Shown piece by piece: positions 1 through 11,069 of a DNA stretch of 64,000 bases. Numbering within the stretch: position 1 is the stretch's first letter; every line of letters starts with the position of its first letter. This stretch comes from Calamus simplicifolius (taxonomy: Eukaryota > Streptophyta > Magnoliopsida > Arecales > Arecaceae), in contig UESW01004571.1 in NCBI GenBank assembly GCA_900491605.1, positions 431,749 through 495,748 on the forward strand. The letters are read 5' to 3'. Under the pieces are notes generated by a model. That model saw only the letters and a list, made by a program, of their open reading frames with translations, did no database searches and had not been told where the DNA came from. A program made the translations under genes and the position numbers.

Positions 1-155
1 TTTTTTTTGGATTTTTTGGTTAATTGAGTCGCTGATGAGTCGCTAATGCGTCGCAATATTTTGTTGTCACAAAGGCGTCGCAAAGTGGTCGCAATTTAGC
101 GACGCAATTTTGCGTCGCTAAATTTGCGTCGCAATTTCAGTATTTTCTTGTAGTG
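1..155. mobile_element. CACTA (En/Spm-like) transposon terminus
   Basis: The segment ends in TAGTG (151-155), the reverse complement of CACTA, preceded by the typical TTTTCTTG. Its subterminal part is full of alternating GCGTCGC and GCGACGC motifs (about 80-135), as expected of CACTA subterminal transposase-binding repeats. The next three bases, TTA (156-158), fit a 3-bp target duplication. The uninterrupted counterpart of the target reads through at about 21594-21603, which confirms the boundary. The other end lies outside the window and no transposase is visible. Confidence 0.85.
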
Positions 156-619
156 TTAGTAGCTTTTCTAACCCGAGGTGATTGGCACTTTACAGTATAA
201 TCACCTTTTGAGACTTATTTAGCCAGGGTCATTAATGTTGCTTGATAGGTCGTGACCTTTCGGGGATTATGCTGAAACTGACAATTTCTGTCTTATTAAA
301 CCTACAGGGATCAGGGATGGAGGCCCTGTCCATGCGAAGGCTGGGTCATTAAATTCTTCTAATGACTTTTTGGGCCTTAGTGACTTTTCTGACCCGAAGT
401 GATTGGCACTTTATAGCAGATAATCACCTTTTGAGGCTTATTTAGCTAGGGTCATTAATATCGCCTGATGGGTCGTGACCTTTTGGGGATTATGTTAAAA
501 CTGACAATTTCTATCTTATTAAACCTACAGGGATCAAGGATGGCAGCCCTGTCCATGCAAAAGCCTACCTGGAAAGTTGTGATGAGGCATGAGGATAAGA
601 CAAAAAGGGGCATCAATAC

Positions 620-1110
620 CTCTTTTGGTAGGCAAGGCCGCCTAGAAGCTGCCTTGAGGCCGGCTAGGGACCGCTTTCATGGCCGGAGCTACCTAGGAAC
701 CGTCTTGGGGCCGTTTAGGGACCGCTCCTGTGGCCGGGGCCGCCTAGGAACTGCCTTGGGGCCGCCAAGGGACCGCTTCCGAGACCAGGGCTACCCAGGA
801 ACCGCCTTGGGACCGCCTAGGGACCGCTTCTATGGCCGGAGCCACCCAGAAACTGCCTTGGGGCCGCCTAGGGACCGCTCCTGTGGCTGAGGCCGTTCAG
901 AAACCGCCTTGGGGCCACCTAGGGACCGCTTCTATGGCCGGAGCTGCCTAAGGACCGTTTCCATAGTCGGGGCTGCCTAGGAACCGCCTTGGGGCCGCCT
1001 AGGGACCGCTTCCAAGGTCGGGACCGCCTAGGAACCGCCTTGGGGCCGCCTAGGGACCGCTCCTGTAGCCGGGGCCATCTAGGAACTGCCTTGGGGCCGC
1101 CTAGGGACCA
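620..1110. repeat. 51-bp GC-rich minisatellite
   Basis: About ten tandem units built on CCGCCTAGGGACCGCTTC and GGAACCGCCTTGGGGCCGCC. The 51-bp period is 17 codons, so a frame reading RDRF-x-GR...ALGPP stays open from 468 to 890. The open frame is explained by the repeat period and is not evidence of a gene. Confidence 0.8.
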
Positions 1111-1280
1111 CTTTCGATGATTGATTACACGTGGCTTTTACTAGCCATATCACATGCTTCGAGGATTGATTACCACGTGGCTTTTATTAGCCACATAGCA
1201 TAGAATAAGAAGAATTTCGATTAAACTAGAAAATTTTAATATGTTTCTCTTTACAAGTCTTATTTTAGTTATTTTTAAGC

Positions 1281-1701
1281 CTCTGTTGGATGGAGAGAAA
1301 AGTATGAAGGAAAGAAAACTAGAGAAAAAAACTAGAGAAAAAATAAAATTTACCTTGTTTGGATGGAGAGAAAAATAGGGAGGAAAGAAAACTAGAAGAA
1401 AAAATAGAGGAAAAAAAGTGAGAGGCCACACATAAAAGTTTTCTTTCCGAAATTAAACTCAAAAGTGCTCTTTTATTTTTTTCATTTCGATATTGACCTT
1501 TTCAAAAAAAATTGATGTATTTTTTAATCATTTATAATAAGGGCATTATTGTCATTATAAATTATTAACTTTTCTTCCTCTTTCCTTCCACTCATCCAAA
1601 CAGAAGAAGAAAAAATATTTTCTCTCCACTTTTTTCTTTTCTTCATTTTCTTTCCCTCCATTTTCTTTCCTCTCACTTTTCTCTCCATCCAAACAGAGTA
1701 G
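1281..1701. mobile_element. MITE with inverted ends (copy 1)
   Basis: The left end CTCTGTTGGATGGAGAGAAAAG is mirrored by CTTTTCTCTCCATCCAAACAGAG at the right, enclosing A/T-rich sequence with no coding capacity. The same element occupies the same place in the second repeat copy (22741-23166), so it was present before the repeat was duplicated. The superfamily was not determined. Confidence 0.7.
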
Positions 1702-2614
1702 AAATAAATTAACTTATAGTTAAAATTCTGATACTAATTTGCTTTGAAGTTTAACTAGCAGTGCAACTCTATAAATAGGTGTTAATTTCTTATATCCTTT
1801 TGAATCAATCAAGCTCAATAATAAAACTTAAAATTTCTTTCTTTTTTGGTTTGAAATAATTTCTAACTTGACATATTATAAAATTATAATTGTTCTTAGA
1901 GAGACCGAAGGTGCTTAATCAAATACTCTCAAAAAATTAATGTGAGAGTTAACGTGAGATCAACAATTATCTTTTTCTATAATCCTACTTGTGTTATAGG
2001 CCAAGTATTTAATGCTTGCCTTGGCGATTCTTTTCTATATACCCCTCTCATATGTGAATATAAGATCTCCATCATGATGTAATGGGGTATACAAACACAT
2101 TTCTAAGAACTAGGATTAATGGAAGCCTAGCCAATATGGCCGATATCCAAGTGAGAGAAGATCAAACCCAATTCTCTTATATCATCAAAAGATTATTAGT
2201 AGAATTAACAGCTAGTTAAGGGAGCAGAAATGGTAGATTCCAAGCTGATTTGGTGCTCAGAAATGGCAGATTCCAAGGCTGATTTGATATGTAAAAATGA
2301 CAGATTTCATGACTAATTTGGCGAGCCAAAGGACCAGTTAAGCGGAAGTTTTGAATTTAAATTTTGAAATTCAAATTGGCTAACTAAGGGCGCATCAAGT
2401 GGAGAATTGTTTAGGCAGAAAATCAACATCATTGCCATAAGTGTAGAGTATATTGTATATATGCATAGAATTGATAGACATTTATTCTTATCTTACATAA
2501 TCATGTATATCTTATGTAATGGCTGATTTTTAGCCTTGTAATTAGTCCGACAACTTTATATAAAGTGAGCAACCCTCACAAGAAGGGTATTGAGAACAAA
2601 ACCTAAATTTGACA

Positions 2615-2627
2615 TGGTATCAGAGCC
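2615..2627 (+). other. Primer-binding site (initiator tRNA-Met type)
   Basis: TGGTATCAGAGCC lies directly after the LTR end GACA. It is complementary to the 3' end of plant initiator tRNA-Met, the usual minus-strand primer for copia elements. Confidence 0.9.
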
Positions 2628-2763
2628 ACAAATTATTTTCGTGGTTTTCTCTTGGCTTGTTTGAATTCTTGATTTCTTGAGGGTTTCTTGGTGACCACAA
2701 ATTATTTTCGTGGTTTTCTCTTGGCTTGTTTGAATTCTTGATTTCTTGAGGGTTTCTTGGTGA
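2626..2763 (+). repeat. 69-bp tandem duplication after the PBS
   Basis: Two near-identical 69-bp units (2626-2694, 2695-2763) beginning CCACAAATTATTTTCG lie between the primer-binding site and the gag start. The duplication copies the last bases of the PBS and the leader but not the whole PBS. Confidence 0.85.
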
Positions 2764-2856
2764 CTGTCAGATCTTATTTTTTCTGTTGCTTGGTAGCTGT
2801 CGATAGATTCTGAAGAGTAACTGTTGTGATTTCTCTGCTCTGTCAATTTTTTTATT

Positions 2857-4039
2857 ATGTCTGGAGAAAATTCTATTATTCGCCTTAATGGCAAGAACTA
2901 CACCAGTTGGGAATTCCAGTTCAGGATGTTTGTGAAAGGGAAGGAGTTATGGGGTCATTTGGATGGGTCTTCTAAGGCTCCAACTGATTCCAAGGAGCTT
3001 AGTTTATGGGAAAGCAAGGATGCTAAAATTGCTTCCTGGCTACTCAGCTTGTTGAACTCATATGGTCAATAATCTTCGTAGGTTCACTACTGTTAAGGAA
3101 ATGTGGGATTACCTTCGGCAAATTTATTATCAAAATAATTCTGCCCGAAAGTTTCAATTGGAGTTAGACATTGGAAACTATCGCCAGGGGAATCTTTCTA
3201 TTGAGCAATTTTATTCTGGTTTTATTAATTTATGGAGTGATTATTCTGGATTGGTGCATTCTCAGGTTCCCAAAGAAGCTTTGGCAGCACTACAAGCGGT
3301 TCATTCTGAGAGCCAGCGGGATCAATTCTTGATGAAGCTCAGACCCGAGTTTGAAAGTGCACGAGCTGGGTTAATCAATCGCACACCTGTCCCCTCTTTG
3401 GAGGATTGCTTGGGTGAACTCTTGCGTGAAGAACAGCGTCTTGCCTCACAGCTTGGCCTTGATCAAAACACTGGTGGTTCTGAGATGGTTAATATGGCAT
3501 ACGCTGCTCAAGGCAAAGGACGATCTAGATCTCCACCACAATGTTATAGTTGCAAGGAAATTGGGCATATTGCAAAATATTGCAGCAAGAAATTCTGCAA
3601 TTATTGCAAGAAGGAGGGTCATATCCTTAAGGATTGTCGTATACGCCCTCAGAATAAATCTGCTCCTGTTTTTCATACTGCTGTTCAGTCTGCTTCTGTG
3701 CCTATGTCTTCCACTCTGCCCACAGTTCCAAGTTCTTCTTCCAACATTATGCCCGAGCAGGTTCAACAGATGATTATTTCTGCCCTTTCTGCTCTTGGTC
3801 TCCAAGGCAAGAAACATCTCCTTCCTTCTCCTTGGTTAATTGACTCTGCAGCTTCCAATCACATGACTGGAAGTTTGGCAGCTTTACAAGATGTTCGTAA
3901 GTATGATGGTCAGCAACATATTCAGATTGCAGATGGCAGTACTCTTCCCATTACTGCAGTTGGAAATCTGGGGTCTTCCTTTACTGATGTTTTTGTGTCT
4001 CCTAATTATCTGCCAATCTCATTTCTGTTGGACAATTAG
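2857..4039 (+). pseudogene. copia gag and protease, frameshifted
   Basis: Gag starts at ATG 2857 (MSGENSII...) and contains the copia gag motif NYTSWEFQFRMF. A frameshift near 3062-3072 moves it to a second frame that runs to 4039. That frame holds the gag core (W-DYL...NS-A-K-FQLE), two CCHC zinc knuckles in series (CYSCKEIGHIAKYC and CNYCKKEGHILKDC, about 3540-3640) and the aspartic protease start WLIDSAASNHMTG (about 3835), where DSA replaces the usual DSG. Gag would form the particle and the protease would cut the polyprotein. Confidence 0.85.
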
Positions 4040-4076
4040 TAGAAGATAATTGTTCTATTCATTTTGATCGTTCTGG

Positions 4077-5310
4077 TTGTCGTGTGCAGGATCAAGCGTC
4101 GGGACAGGAGATAGCGAAGGGCCTAAAGTGGGACGTCTTTTTCCTCTTCAGTCGTTTTTCGTTCCTCGTTCAAATTTTGTTGGTTGTTCTGCTATTGCTA
4201 ATAATAATAGCCATCTTTGGCATAAGAAATTGGGTCATCCCAACTCTGTAATTTTGACACATCTTATGAAACATGGTTATTTGAGTAATACAAATGAGTT
4301 TTCTTCCTTGCCTTTTGATTGTGCTCCTTGTAAACTAGGAAAAAGCAAATCTTTACCTTTTCCTTTGCAAGGTAGTCGTGCTTCTACATGCTTTGATATT
4401 ATTCATTCTGATGTTTGGGGTATGAGTCCTGTTCTTTCTCATGCTCAATACCGATATTTTTGACATTTATTGATGATTACAGTCGTTTCACGTGGGTCTA
4501 TTTTCTTCGTTCTAAAGCTGATGTGTTTTCAACCTTCAAAACTTTTGTTGCCTATGTAGAAACTCAATTTTCTACCTGTATTAAGATCTTCCGTTCAGAT
4601 TCTGGGGAGAATACATGTCTCATGATTTTCAATCTTTTCTCCAACAGAAGGGTATTCTTTCTCAACGTTCGTGTCCTTACACCCCTCAACAAAATGGCAT
4701 CGCCGAGCGTAAGAATAGACATCTTTTAGATGTTGTTCGTACATTGATGCTTGAATCTTCTGTACCTTCTAGATTTTGGGTAGAAGCATTATCTACAGCT
4801 GTATATTTGATTAATCGTCTACCTTCTCCTACCTTGCATCTTGATTCTCCATATTCTCGTTTGTTTGGTGTTTCTCCTAATTATAATTATTTGCATGTAT
4901 TTGGTTGCATTTGTTTTGTTCATTTACCTCCCATTGAACGTCACAAGCTTTCTGCCCAATCTGTTCAGTGTGCTTTTCTTGGTTATAGTAACTCTCATAA
5001 AGGATTTGTGTGTTATGATGCGGATGCTAACAAGCTTCGTATTTCTCGCAATGTGATTTTCTTTGAAAATCAATATTTCTTTCCATCTCGTACTAATCTT
5101 GTTTCTCCCTCTATTTCACTTCCTGCATTTGATGATGTATCTCATACTCCTTCTAAGCCCGATATCGTGTATCAGCGACGTCGCCCACTGCCTCTTCCTT
5201 CCTCTGAACCGCCACCTGATCCTGTCTTGCATGAGCCACGACGATCTACTAGGATTTCCGGCCCCAGATTGGTATGGTTTTTCTTCTTCGGCTCTTCAGG
5301 CTACTCTTGA
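4077..5310 (+). pseudogene. copia integrase, frameshifted
   Basis: The HHCC zinc finger is visible as LWHKKLGHPN...CAPCKLGK (about 4216-4340). The DDE core begins FDIIHSDVWG (about 4395), shifts frame near 4455 (FIDDYSRFTWVYF), reaches the second acid at RSDSGE and shifts again near 4615. The third part is CPYTPQQNGIAERKNR (about 4670). The GKGS-like C-terminal part with FLGYS follows near 4980. At least two frameshifts break the protein. Confidence 0.85.
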
Positions 5311-5986
5311 TACTACTTTTGTGCCTAAGTCTTATTCTCAGGCTTCTACTCAAGAGTGTTGGCGCCAAGCTATGCAGGATGAAATTCAGGCTCTTCAGGA
5401 CAATCACACTTGGGACATCGTCCCTTGTCCTGCTGGAGTTAAACTTATTGGGTGTAAATGGGTCTACACCATCAAGCTACGTGCTGATGGATCTATTGAA
5501 AGATATAAAGCTCGTCTAGTAGCACTCGGGAATAGACAGGAGTATGGGCTTGATTATGAGGAAACATTCGCTCCCGTTGCCAAAATGACTACTATCCGCA
5601 CTATCATGGCCATTGCTGTTTCGAAAGGATGGTCGCTTCACCAGATGGATGTGAAGAATGCATTTCTACATGGTGATCTGAAGGAAGAAATATTTATGTC
5701 TCCTCCTCCTGGCTTGTTTCCTTCCTCTTCTGTTGAGGTTTGTCGCTTAAAGCGATCTCTGTATGGTTTGAAGCAGGCACCGCGGGCATGGTTTGAGAAG
5801 TTTCGTACTACTCTACTGGATTTCACTTTTTCTCAGAGTCAGTATGACTCCTCTCTATTTTTTCGCAAGACTAGCCTTGGGATTGTTATACTTCTTGTGT
5901 ATGTCGATGATATTGTGATTACTGGATCTGATCTCCAGTTAATTGAGCAACTCCAACAGCGTCTCAAATCTTCATTTCATATGAAA
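5290..5986 (+). pseudogene. copia reverse transcriptase, cut at its 3' end
   Basis: The copia RT is recognised by CKWVYTIK, ETFAPVAK, QMDVKNAFLHGDL, RLKRSLYGLKQAPRAWF and the catalytic YVDD at about 5900. The open frame continues from 5063 to 6157, but after residues FHMK (codons to 5986) it no longer resembles copia and reads out of frame through gypsy gag DNA. The long frame is therefore a chance fusion of two elements. RNase H is missing. Confidence 0.9.
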
Positions 5987-6029
5987 AACCGTCCCTGCGC
6001 TCTCCTCGCCCAGCTCCTCCTCTTACATC

Positions 6030-7110
6030 TGAAGAGGAGATCCATCGACAAATCTAGGAGATACGTCAGGAGCTGGACGCCGCCAAGCATGCCCATCCGC
6101 CTCAGCCCAAGGCGGAGCAGGGCATCCCTTTCTCCAAAGGGATCATGGAGGAAGTGATTCCCTCCCACGTCAAGCTGCCCGACCGTCGAGCCCTATCACG
6201 GCTCCACTGATCCGGACGACCATCTCAGCAGCTTCCGGTCAATAATGATGTTCCATGGAGCATCTGATGCGATCCTCTGCCGGCCTTCCCATCCACCCTC
6301 AGAGGATCCGCCCGAACCTGGTTCAACGCCCTGAAACCAGGTTCCATTGATTCATTGATGAGCTGAGCCACCTTTTTATTGGCCAGTTCGTCAGCAGCCG
6401 CCGCCACCGACGGAGATCCGACTCCCTCTCCGAAGTCAAGCAAAGAGAGGGGGAGTCCTTGAGAAATTATCTTGGCCGTTTCAACAAGGCCATGTTGGAG
6501 GTGGACCACCTTAATCATGAGGTGGCTATGTCCGCCCTAGCGGGGGGAGTTTCAAAGGAGAGCGACTTCTATTTGGCAATGGAAGTCAGCTACCCCCCGT
6601 GTCTGTCTGATATGATGGCCCTTGCGGACAAATACGGGTCGAGGAGTCGCGGAGATGGCCCGCGCTGAGCAGACGAAGAAGAAAGAGCCCAAAGTTCCCG
6701 ACAGACACCGCCCTGTCCGTCGGCCAAGTCCACCTCGCCGCCAAAGAGTCCCTCCGCCGCCGCCAAGGAATCGCTCCCGGAGTCCCCCTAGGCGATTCGA
6801 TCGCTACACTCCGCTGACTGTGCCCCGGGCACAAATCCTCATGGAGATAGAGCGCCAGCTTCCCCGACCAGTGCCTCTCCGAGGGAACCCAACCCGGAGA
6901 GATCCCGCCAAGTACTGCCGCTACCATAGGGAGCATGGCCATGACACTGAAGAATGCTGGCAGCTGAAGAATGAGATCGAGACTGATTCGGCGGGGACGG
7001 TTGGACCAGTTCAGAAGGGCACCCGAGCCCAGCACAAGGGGGTGATCGCCAGCCTGAGCTCCCACAACTCTCCTCCTCCACCAAATCCGCCTGGTTGGCC
7101 GCATCAACAT
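6030..7110 (+). pseudogene. Tat gag with zinc-knuckle-like box
   Basis: Gag pieces appear in shifting frames: FSKGIMEEVIPSHVKLP (about 6130-6180), then YHGSTDPDDHLSSF (about 6190), then LRNYLGRFNKAMLEV (about 6460) to ALADKYG near 6640. An arginine/proline-rich stretch (6690-6800) leads to CRYHREHGHDTEECWQLKNEIE (about 6915-6980), a CxxH/CxxxH-type motif found at the end of Tat gag proteins. The particle protein is broken by several frameshifts and its N-terminus is cut at the copia junction. Confidence 0.8.
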
Positions 7111-7112
7111 GA

Positions 7113-7660
7113 TTGAAGAGGCCGGCGGATCGGGCTCCGGGCAATGTGATGAACCGGTGCCAAAGAAGGCGCGCACGGGCGAGCTCTCCTTTTCTGATGA
7201 TGATCTTCTTGGGATACAGCTTCCCCCATGAGGACGCACTTGTTGTATCCCTAAATTTGAACAATTATGATGTAAGCCGAATCCTGGTTGATAGTGGAAG
7301 CTCGGTGAACGTTTTGTACCTCGATGTGTTTGCCAGGATGAAATTGCTCATGGAAAACCTTCGAGCCGTGGATTCCACCTTGATGGGATTCACCGGCGAC
7401 GTCATCATCCCAGAAGGAATTCGTCACCCTGACGGTCCGCGCAGGAACCTGGCCCTTTGTAACCGTTGTACAACGACTTCCTAGTGACCGACCTCAGGTC
7501 CCCATACAATGCCATATTCGGCAGGCCCGGCTTGATGTCTCTTAAGGCGGTTGTCTTCTATCCCGCATCTGTCGATGAAGTTCCCCACCGAGCAAGGAGT
7601 TGGAGTAGTTCGGGGAAGTCAGGCCATGGCTCGGCAATGCTTTGTCACGAGCCTTCAGTC
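7113..7660 (+). pseudogene. Tat aspartic protease
   Basis: The frame from 7113 includes SRILVDSGSSVNVLY at about 7275-7320, the retroviral-type protease active site DSGSS. A further frame from 7466 carries the downstream motif YNAIFGRPGL (about 7505). The two parts are separated by a frameshift near 7480. The enzyme would process the polyprotein and is not functional here. Confidence 0.8.
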
Positions 7661-7870
7661 CAGAATTCCCGAGGTTGACGGGCTAGACGCCCGCGAAGAT
7701 TTCGCCGAGCAACGGGGAGAACCGGTGGAAGAGCTGGAAGAAGTACCGCTGGACGTAGCTCGGCCCGACCGAACCACAAGGTCGGGTCGCTGCTTGAGGG
7801 AGAGCCTCGTCGCGAGCTAATCAGATTCCTCCAAAGCAACGCGGACATCTTCGCCTGGACCGCCTCCGAC

Positions 7871-8906
7871 ATGCCAGGAATTAGCCCCGAAGTCCTCGTC
7901 CATCGTCTCAATGTGGACGAGATGCACAGGCCCGTTAAGCAGAAAAAGAGAAGCTTCGCCCCAGAGCGGCAAAAGGCCATTGAAGAAGAGGTCGACAAAC
8001 TCATCAAAGCCAACTTTGTCCGAGAGGTAAATTACCCCAGTTGGCTGTCAAACGTCGTCATGGTGAAGAAGTCGAATGGCAAATGGAGGATCTGCATCGA
8101 CTTCACCGATCTCAACAAAGCATGCCCGAAGGACAGCTTCCCTCTCCCTCGGATCGACCAGCTTGTGGATGCCACCTCGGGCCACCAAATGCTGTCATTC
8201 ATGGATGCCTATTCGGGCTACAATCAGATCCGGATGGCCCCCGAGGATGAAGAAAAGACAGCCTTCATAACCGACCGAGGTACCTACTGTTACCGAGTTA
8301 TGCCTTTCGGTCTTAAAAATGCAGGAGCGACCTACCAGCGGCTGGTCAACAAGGTGTTCAAGGAGCAAATCGGCCGGAACATGGAGGTGTATGTGGATGA
8401 TATGCTGGTCAAAAGCAAGGAAGCTGCGGCATGTTGAGGACCTCGCGGAGAGCTTTGCCACGCTGCGCAAGTATGGAATGAAGCTCAACCCAACCAAGTG
8501 CGCCTTCGGCGTCAATTCTGGGAAGTTCCTCGGCTTCATGGTCTCCCAGCGCGGCATTGAGGCTAACCCTCAGAAGATTCAAGCTCTCCAACAAATGGCG
8601 CCCCCAGCGTCCATTAAAGAGGTCCAGCGCCTAACCGGGAGAATAGCGGCCCTTAACCGCTTCGTGGCTCGGTCAGCCGAGAGATGCCTCCCCTTCTTCA
8701 AAACTCTCCGATCGGCCAAGAATTTCCAGTGGACCCCTGAGTGCCAGAAATCATTTCAAGATCTCAAGAAGTACCTCGGCTCGCCCCCACTTCTAGTAGT
8801 CCGGTCCCAGGGGAGACTCTGTTTCTGTATCTGGCCGTTTCGAAGGAGCAGTTTGTTCGGTGCTAGTCAAGAAGAAGGCAAGATCCAAAGCCGATCTACT
8901 ATGTGA
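7871..8906 (+). pseudogene. Tat reverse transcriptase
   Basis: 7871-8437 reads through the gypsy RT fingers and palm: NGKWRICIDFTDLNKACPKD, FMDAYSGYNQI, MPFGLKNAGATYQRLV and the catalytic YVDD (about 8390). A frameshift near 8430 moves the frame to 8319-8906, which continues with the RT thumb and connection (KCAFGVNSGKFLGFMVSQRGIEANP, SIKEVQRLTGRIAALNRFV). All catalytic residues of this domain survive; the break is the frameshift. Confidence 0.88.
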
Positions 8907-9200
8907 GTAGGCTGCTCCGCGACGCGGAGACGAGGTACACCAGGATCGAGAAGATAGTGTTGGCCTTGATCACCTCGGTCCGGAAGCTGCGACCATATTT
9001 CCAAGCACATTCAGTGACGGTCCTGACCGATCAACCCATCAAGGCGGTGGTCCACCGTCCAGAAACATCGGGGAGGATGACCAAATGGGCCGTCGAACTA
9101 AGCGAGCACGACATACAATTTCAACCTCGCCCGGCCATCAAAGCTCAAGTGCTGGCCGACTTCCTCCTCGAGTGCACCATCCCGGAAGACGGCTCTACCC
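8903..9200 (+). pseudogene. Tat first RNase H (gypsy type)
   Basis: Recognised by YYVSRLLRDAETRYTRIEK, the gypsy RNase H mid-region (SR-L-AE-RY-EK), and LTDQPIKAVV (about 9040). The frame starts at 8903 after a shift from the RT frame. It is followed directly by a second RNase H. Confidence 0.75.
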
Positions 9201-9229
9201 CAAAACTCCCCGAAGACCAAAACCTGAAG

Positions 9230-9775
9230 CTCGGTGGCTCCTTCACGTCGATGGGTCGTCCAACGCCCATCATTCCGGTGCGGGTTTGGTTCTCACCAGC
9301 CCGGAGGGGATGATCTTCGAATATGGCGTCCGATTCTCCTTCCCGGCTTCCAACAACGAAGCCGAGTACGAGGCCCTTGCTAGCCGGTCTCCGGATCGCC
9401 CGCAACCTGAAGGTGGAAAAACTTAATGCCTTCACCGACTCTCAGCTGGTGGCCGGCCATGTGCGAGGGGAGTTTGAAGCCCGGACCCAACATGATCCGA
9501 TATCTCCAAGAGGTGCGCGAGCCTACTTCCCATTTTCCGAGTTTGAAATTATTCAAATTCCTAGATCGGAAAACGCCCGTGCCGACCTACTCTCCCGATT
9601 GGCAACCACGGAGACAATGGATGCTGAACAAAAATTCCATCTGGAGACTCTGGAGAGCCCTATCATGGAAGCCGACCGGGTGATGCAAATCGAGACCGAA
9701 CCATCCTGGTTCGACCCTATCCTCAGCTATCTAAAGAAGGGTCGCTCCCGTCCGACCGGAGAGGCCAGGAATTGA
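9230..9775 (+). pseudogene. Tat second RNase H (archaeal type)
   Basis: A second RNase H follows the first. The acidic residues are in LHVDGSSN (about 9240), SNNEAEYEAL (about 9350), FTDSQLV (about 9432) and ENARADLLSRL (about 9570), matching the D-E-D-D set of an archaeal-type RNase HI. The parts lie in different frames (9085-9426, then 9323-9775), so it is broken. A duplicated RNase H is known in Tat-lineage elements and was the main reason for the lineage call. Confidence 0.82.
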
Positions 9776-10925
9776 AGCTGCAGGCGACCCACTATGTATT
9801 GATTGACAGCCAGCTTTACAAGCGGTCTTTCTCCATGCCGCTGCTCAGATGCCTCCGCCCATCCGAGGCGGACTATGCTCTACGGGAGGTACATGAAGGG
9901 ATCTGCGGCAACCATCTGGGAGGCCGGTCCCTGTGTCACAAGGTGCTACGGCAAGGCTATTATTGGCCGACCATGCAGAAAGATGCGGACGATCTAGTCC
10001 GAGCCTGTGACGCCTGCCAGAGGCATTCGAGCATCCAGAGGCTCCCCTCCGCCGAGCTAGTTTCCATATCCTCCGCCTGGCCCTTTGCCAAGTGGGGGAT
10101 GGACATCCTCGGCCCATTCCCGTTGGCGACAGGACAGCGAAAATTCTTATTTGTCGCCATTGACTACTTCACCAAATGGGTTGAAGCGGAAGCAGTTGCC
10201 AAATCACCGAAGCCGGGCCAGAGACTTTGTGTGGAGGTCCATCATCTGCCGGTTCGGCCTCCCCACACCATAATCACCGATAACGGCAAGCAGTTCGACA
10301 ATTCCAAAGTTCCGCCAATTCTGCGAAGAGCATGGAATCCGTCACCACCTTACTTCGGTCGGGCACCCACAAGCCAACGGAGCGGCCGAAGTAACCAACA
10401 GGACTCTCCTCCAAGGAATCAAAGCTCGCCTCTCCAGAGCCCAAGGCAGGTGGGCAGATGAGCTGCACCATGTCTTGTGGGCCTATCGCACCACTCCGAG
10501 AATCCCACGGGCGAGACCCCATTCCGAATGGCTTTCGGTACGGAGGCCGTCATCCCTGTGGAGTGGGCCTCCCATCTTTGCGGGTGGAGAGTTACTCGGA
10601 GAAGCCAGCAACGAGCAACTCCGCACCAACCTCGACTTGGTAGAGGAGTCAGAGAGAAAGCCCGGATCAGACGGCCGCCTATCAACAGAGGGTGGCCGGT
10701 ACCATGCCTCCAGAGTCAAAGGGAAACTTTCCTACCTGGCGACCTTGTCCTCCGGAAAGCTTCTGTATCCAAACCGCTGGAGCAAGGAAAGCTGGCGCCG
10801 AACTGGGAAGGCCCGTACCAAGTCACGGAGGTCATTGGGCCAGGAACCTACAAGCTGCAGGATCTAAGCGGGAAATCCGTCCCCGAACGTGGAACTCGGA
10901 CAACCTCCGCAAATACTATCAATAG
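9772..10925 (+). pseudogene. Tat integrase
   Basis: The HHCC finger reads VHEGICGNHLGGRSLCH...CDACQ (about 9885-10020). The core has WGMDILGPFP (first Asp, about 10095), IITDNGKQF (second Asp, about 10272) and, after a frameshift, QANGAAEVTNRTL (Glu, about 10375). The end is GPYQVTEVIGPGTYKLQ (about 10816) and a final frame closing NSDNLRKYYQ with its stop at 10923-10925. Frameshifts near 10200 and 10300 disrupt it. Confidence 0.85.
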
Positions 10926-11069
10926 GGTATGTCCTTTACGCCCCCCAATCTTTTTCCACAATGTTTCATAATTCGACATAAATCACCCATTATTCATAAA
11001 TCGTAAAAGGAAATAGATGCTGCTTACCAATCCTCGGCACGACCGAGTTATCTGCTTGAACAGGAAAAT

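Larger units (their letters stand above)
156..2195. repeat. Dispersed ~2 kb repeat, copy 1
   Basis: This stretch is colinear with 21597-23640. Both contain ~112-bp repeats with GGTGATTGGCACTTTA and TTTTTGGGCCTTAGT, a GC-rich 51-bp minisatellite, a MITE with inverted ends, a CTATAAATAGG TATA-like motif and a tail ending in CCCAATTCTC. The TATA-like motif and layout would suit a long LTR, but TG...CA ends are not identifiable. Open frames here follow the minisatellite and match no protein family I recognise. Confidence 0.75.
2195..5986 (+). mobile_element. Ty1/copia retrotransposon, 3'-truncated
   Basis: The left boundary is where similarity to the second 2-kb repeat copy stops. The 5' LTR (about 2195-2614) ends in GACA and contains a TTTATATAAAG TATA-like motif near 2554. 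A primer-binding site follows. Then come gag, protease, integrase and reverse transcriptase in copia order (integrase before RT). Sequence stops inside the RT/RNase H linker, directly after the residues SSFHMK, where gypsy gag sequence begins. There is no copia RNase H and no 3' LTR. Several frameshifts make it non-functional. Confidence 0.85.

Noticed and set aside
468..890. An arginine-rich protein gene
   Set aside because: The frame follows a 51-bp minisatellite, and the second repeat copy has a similar frame with different start and end.
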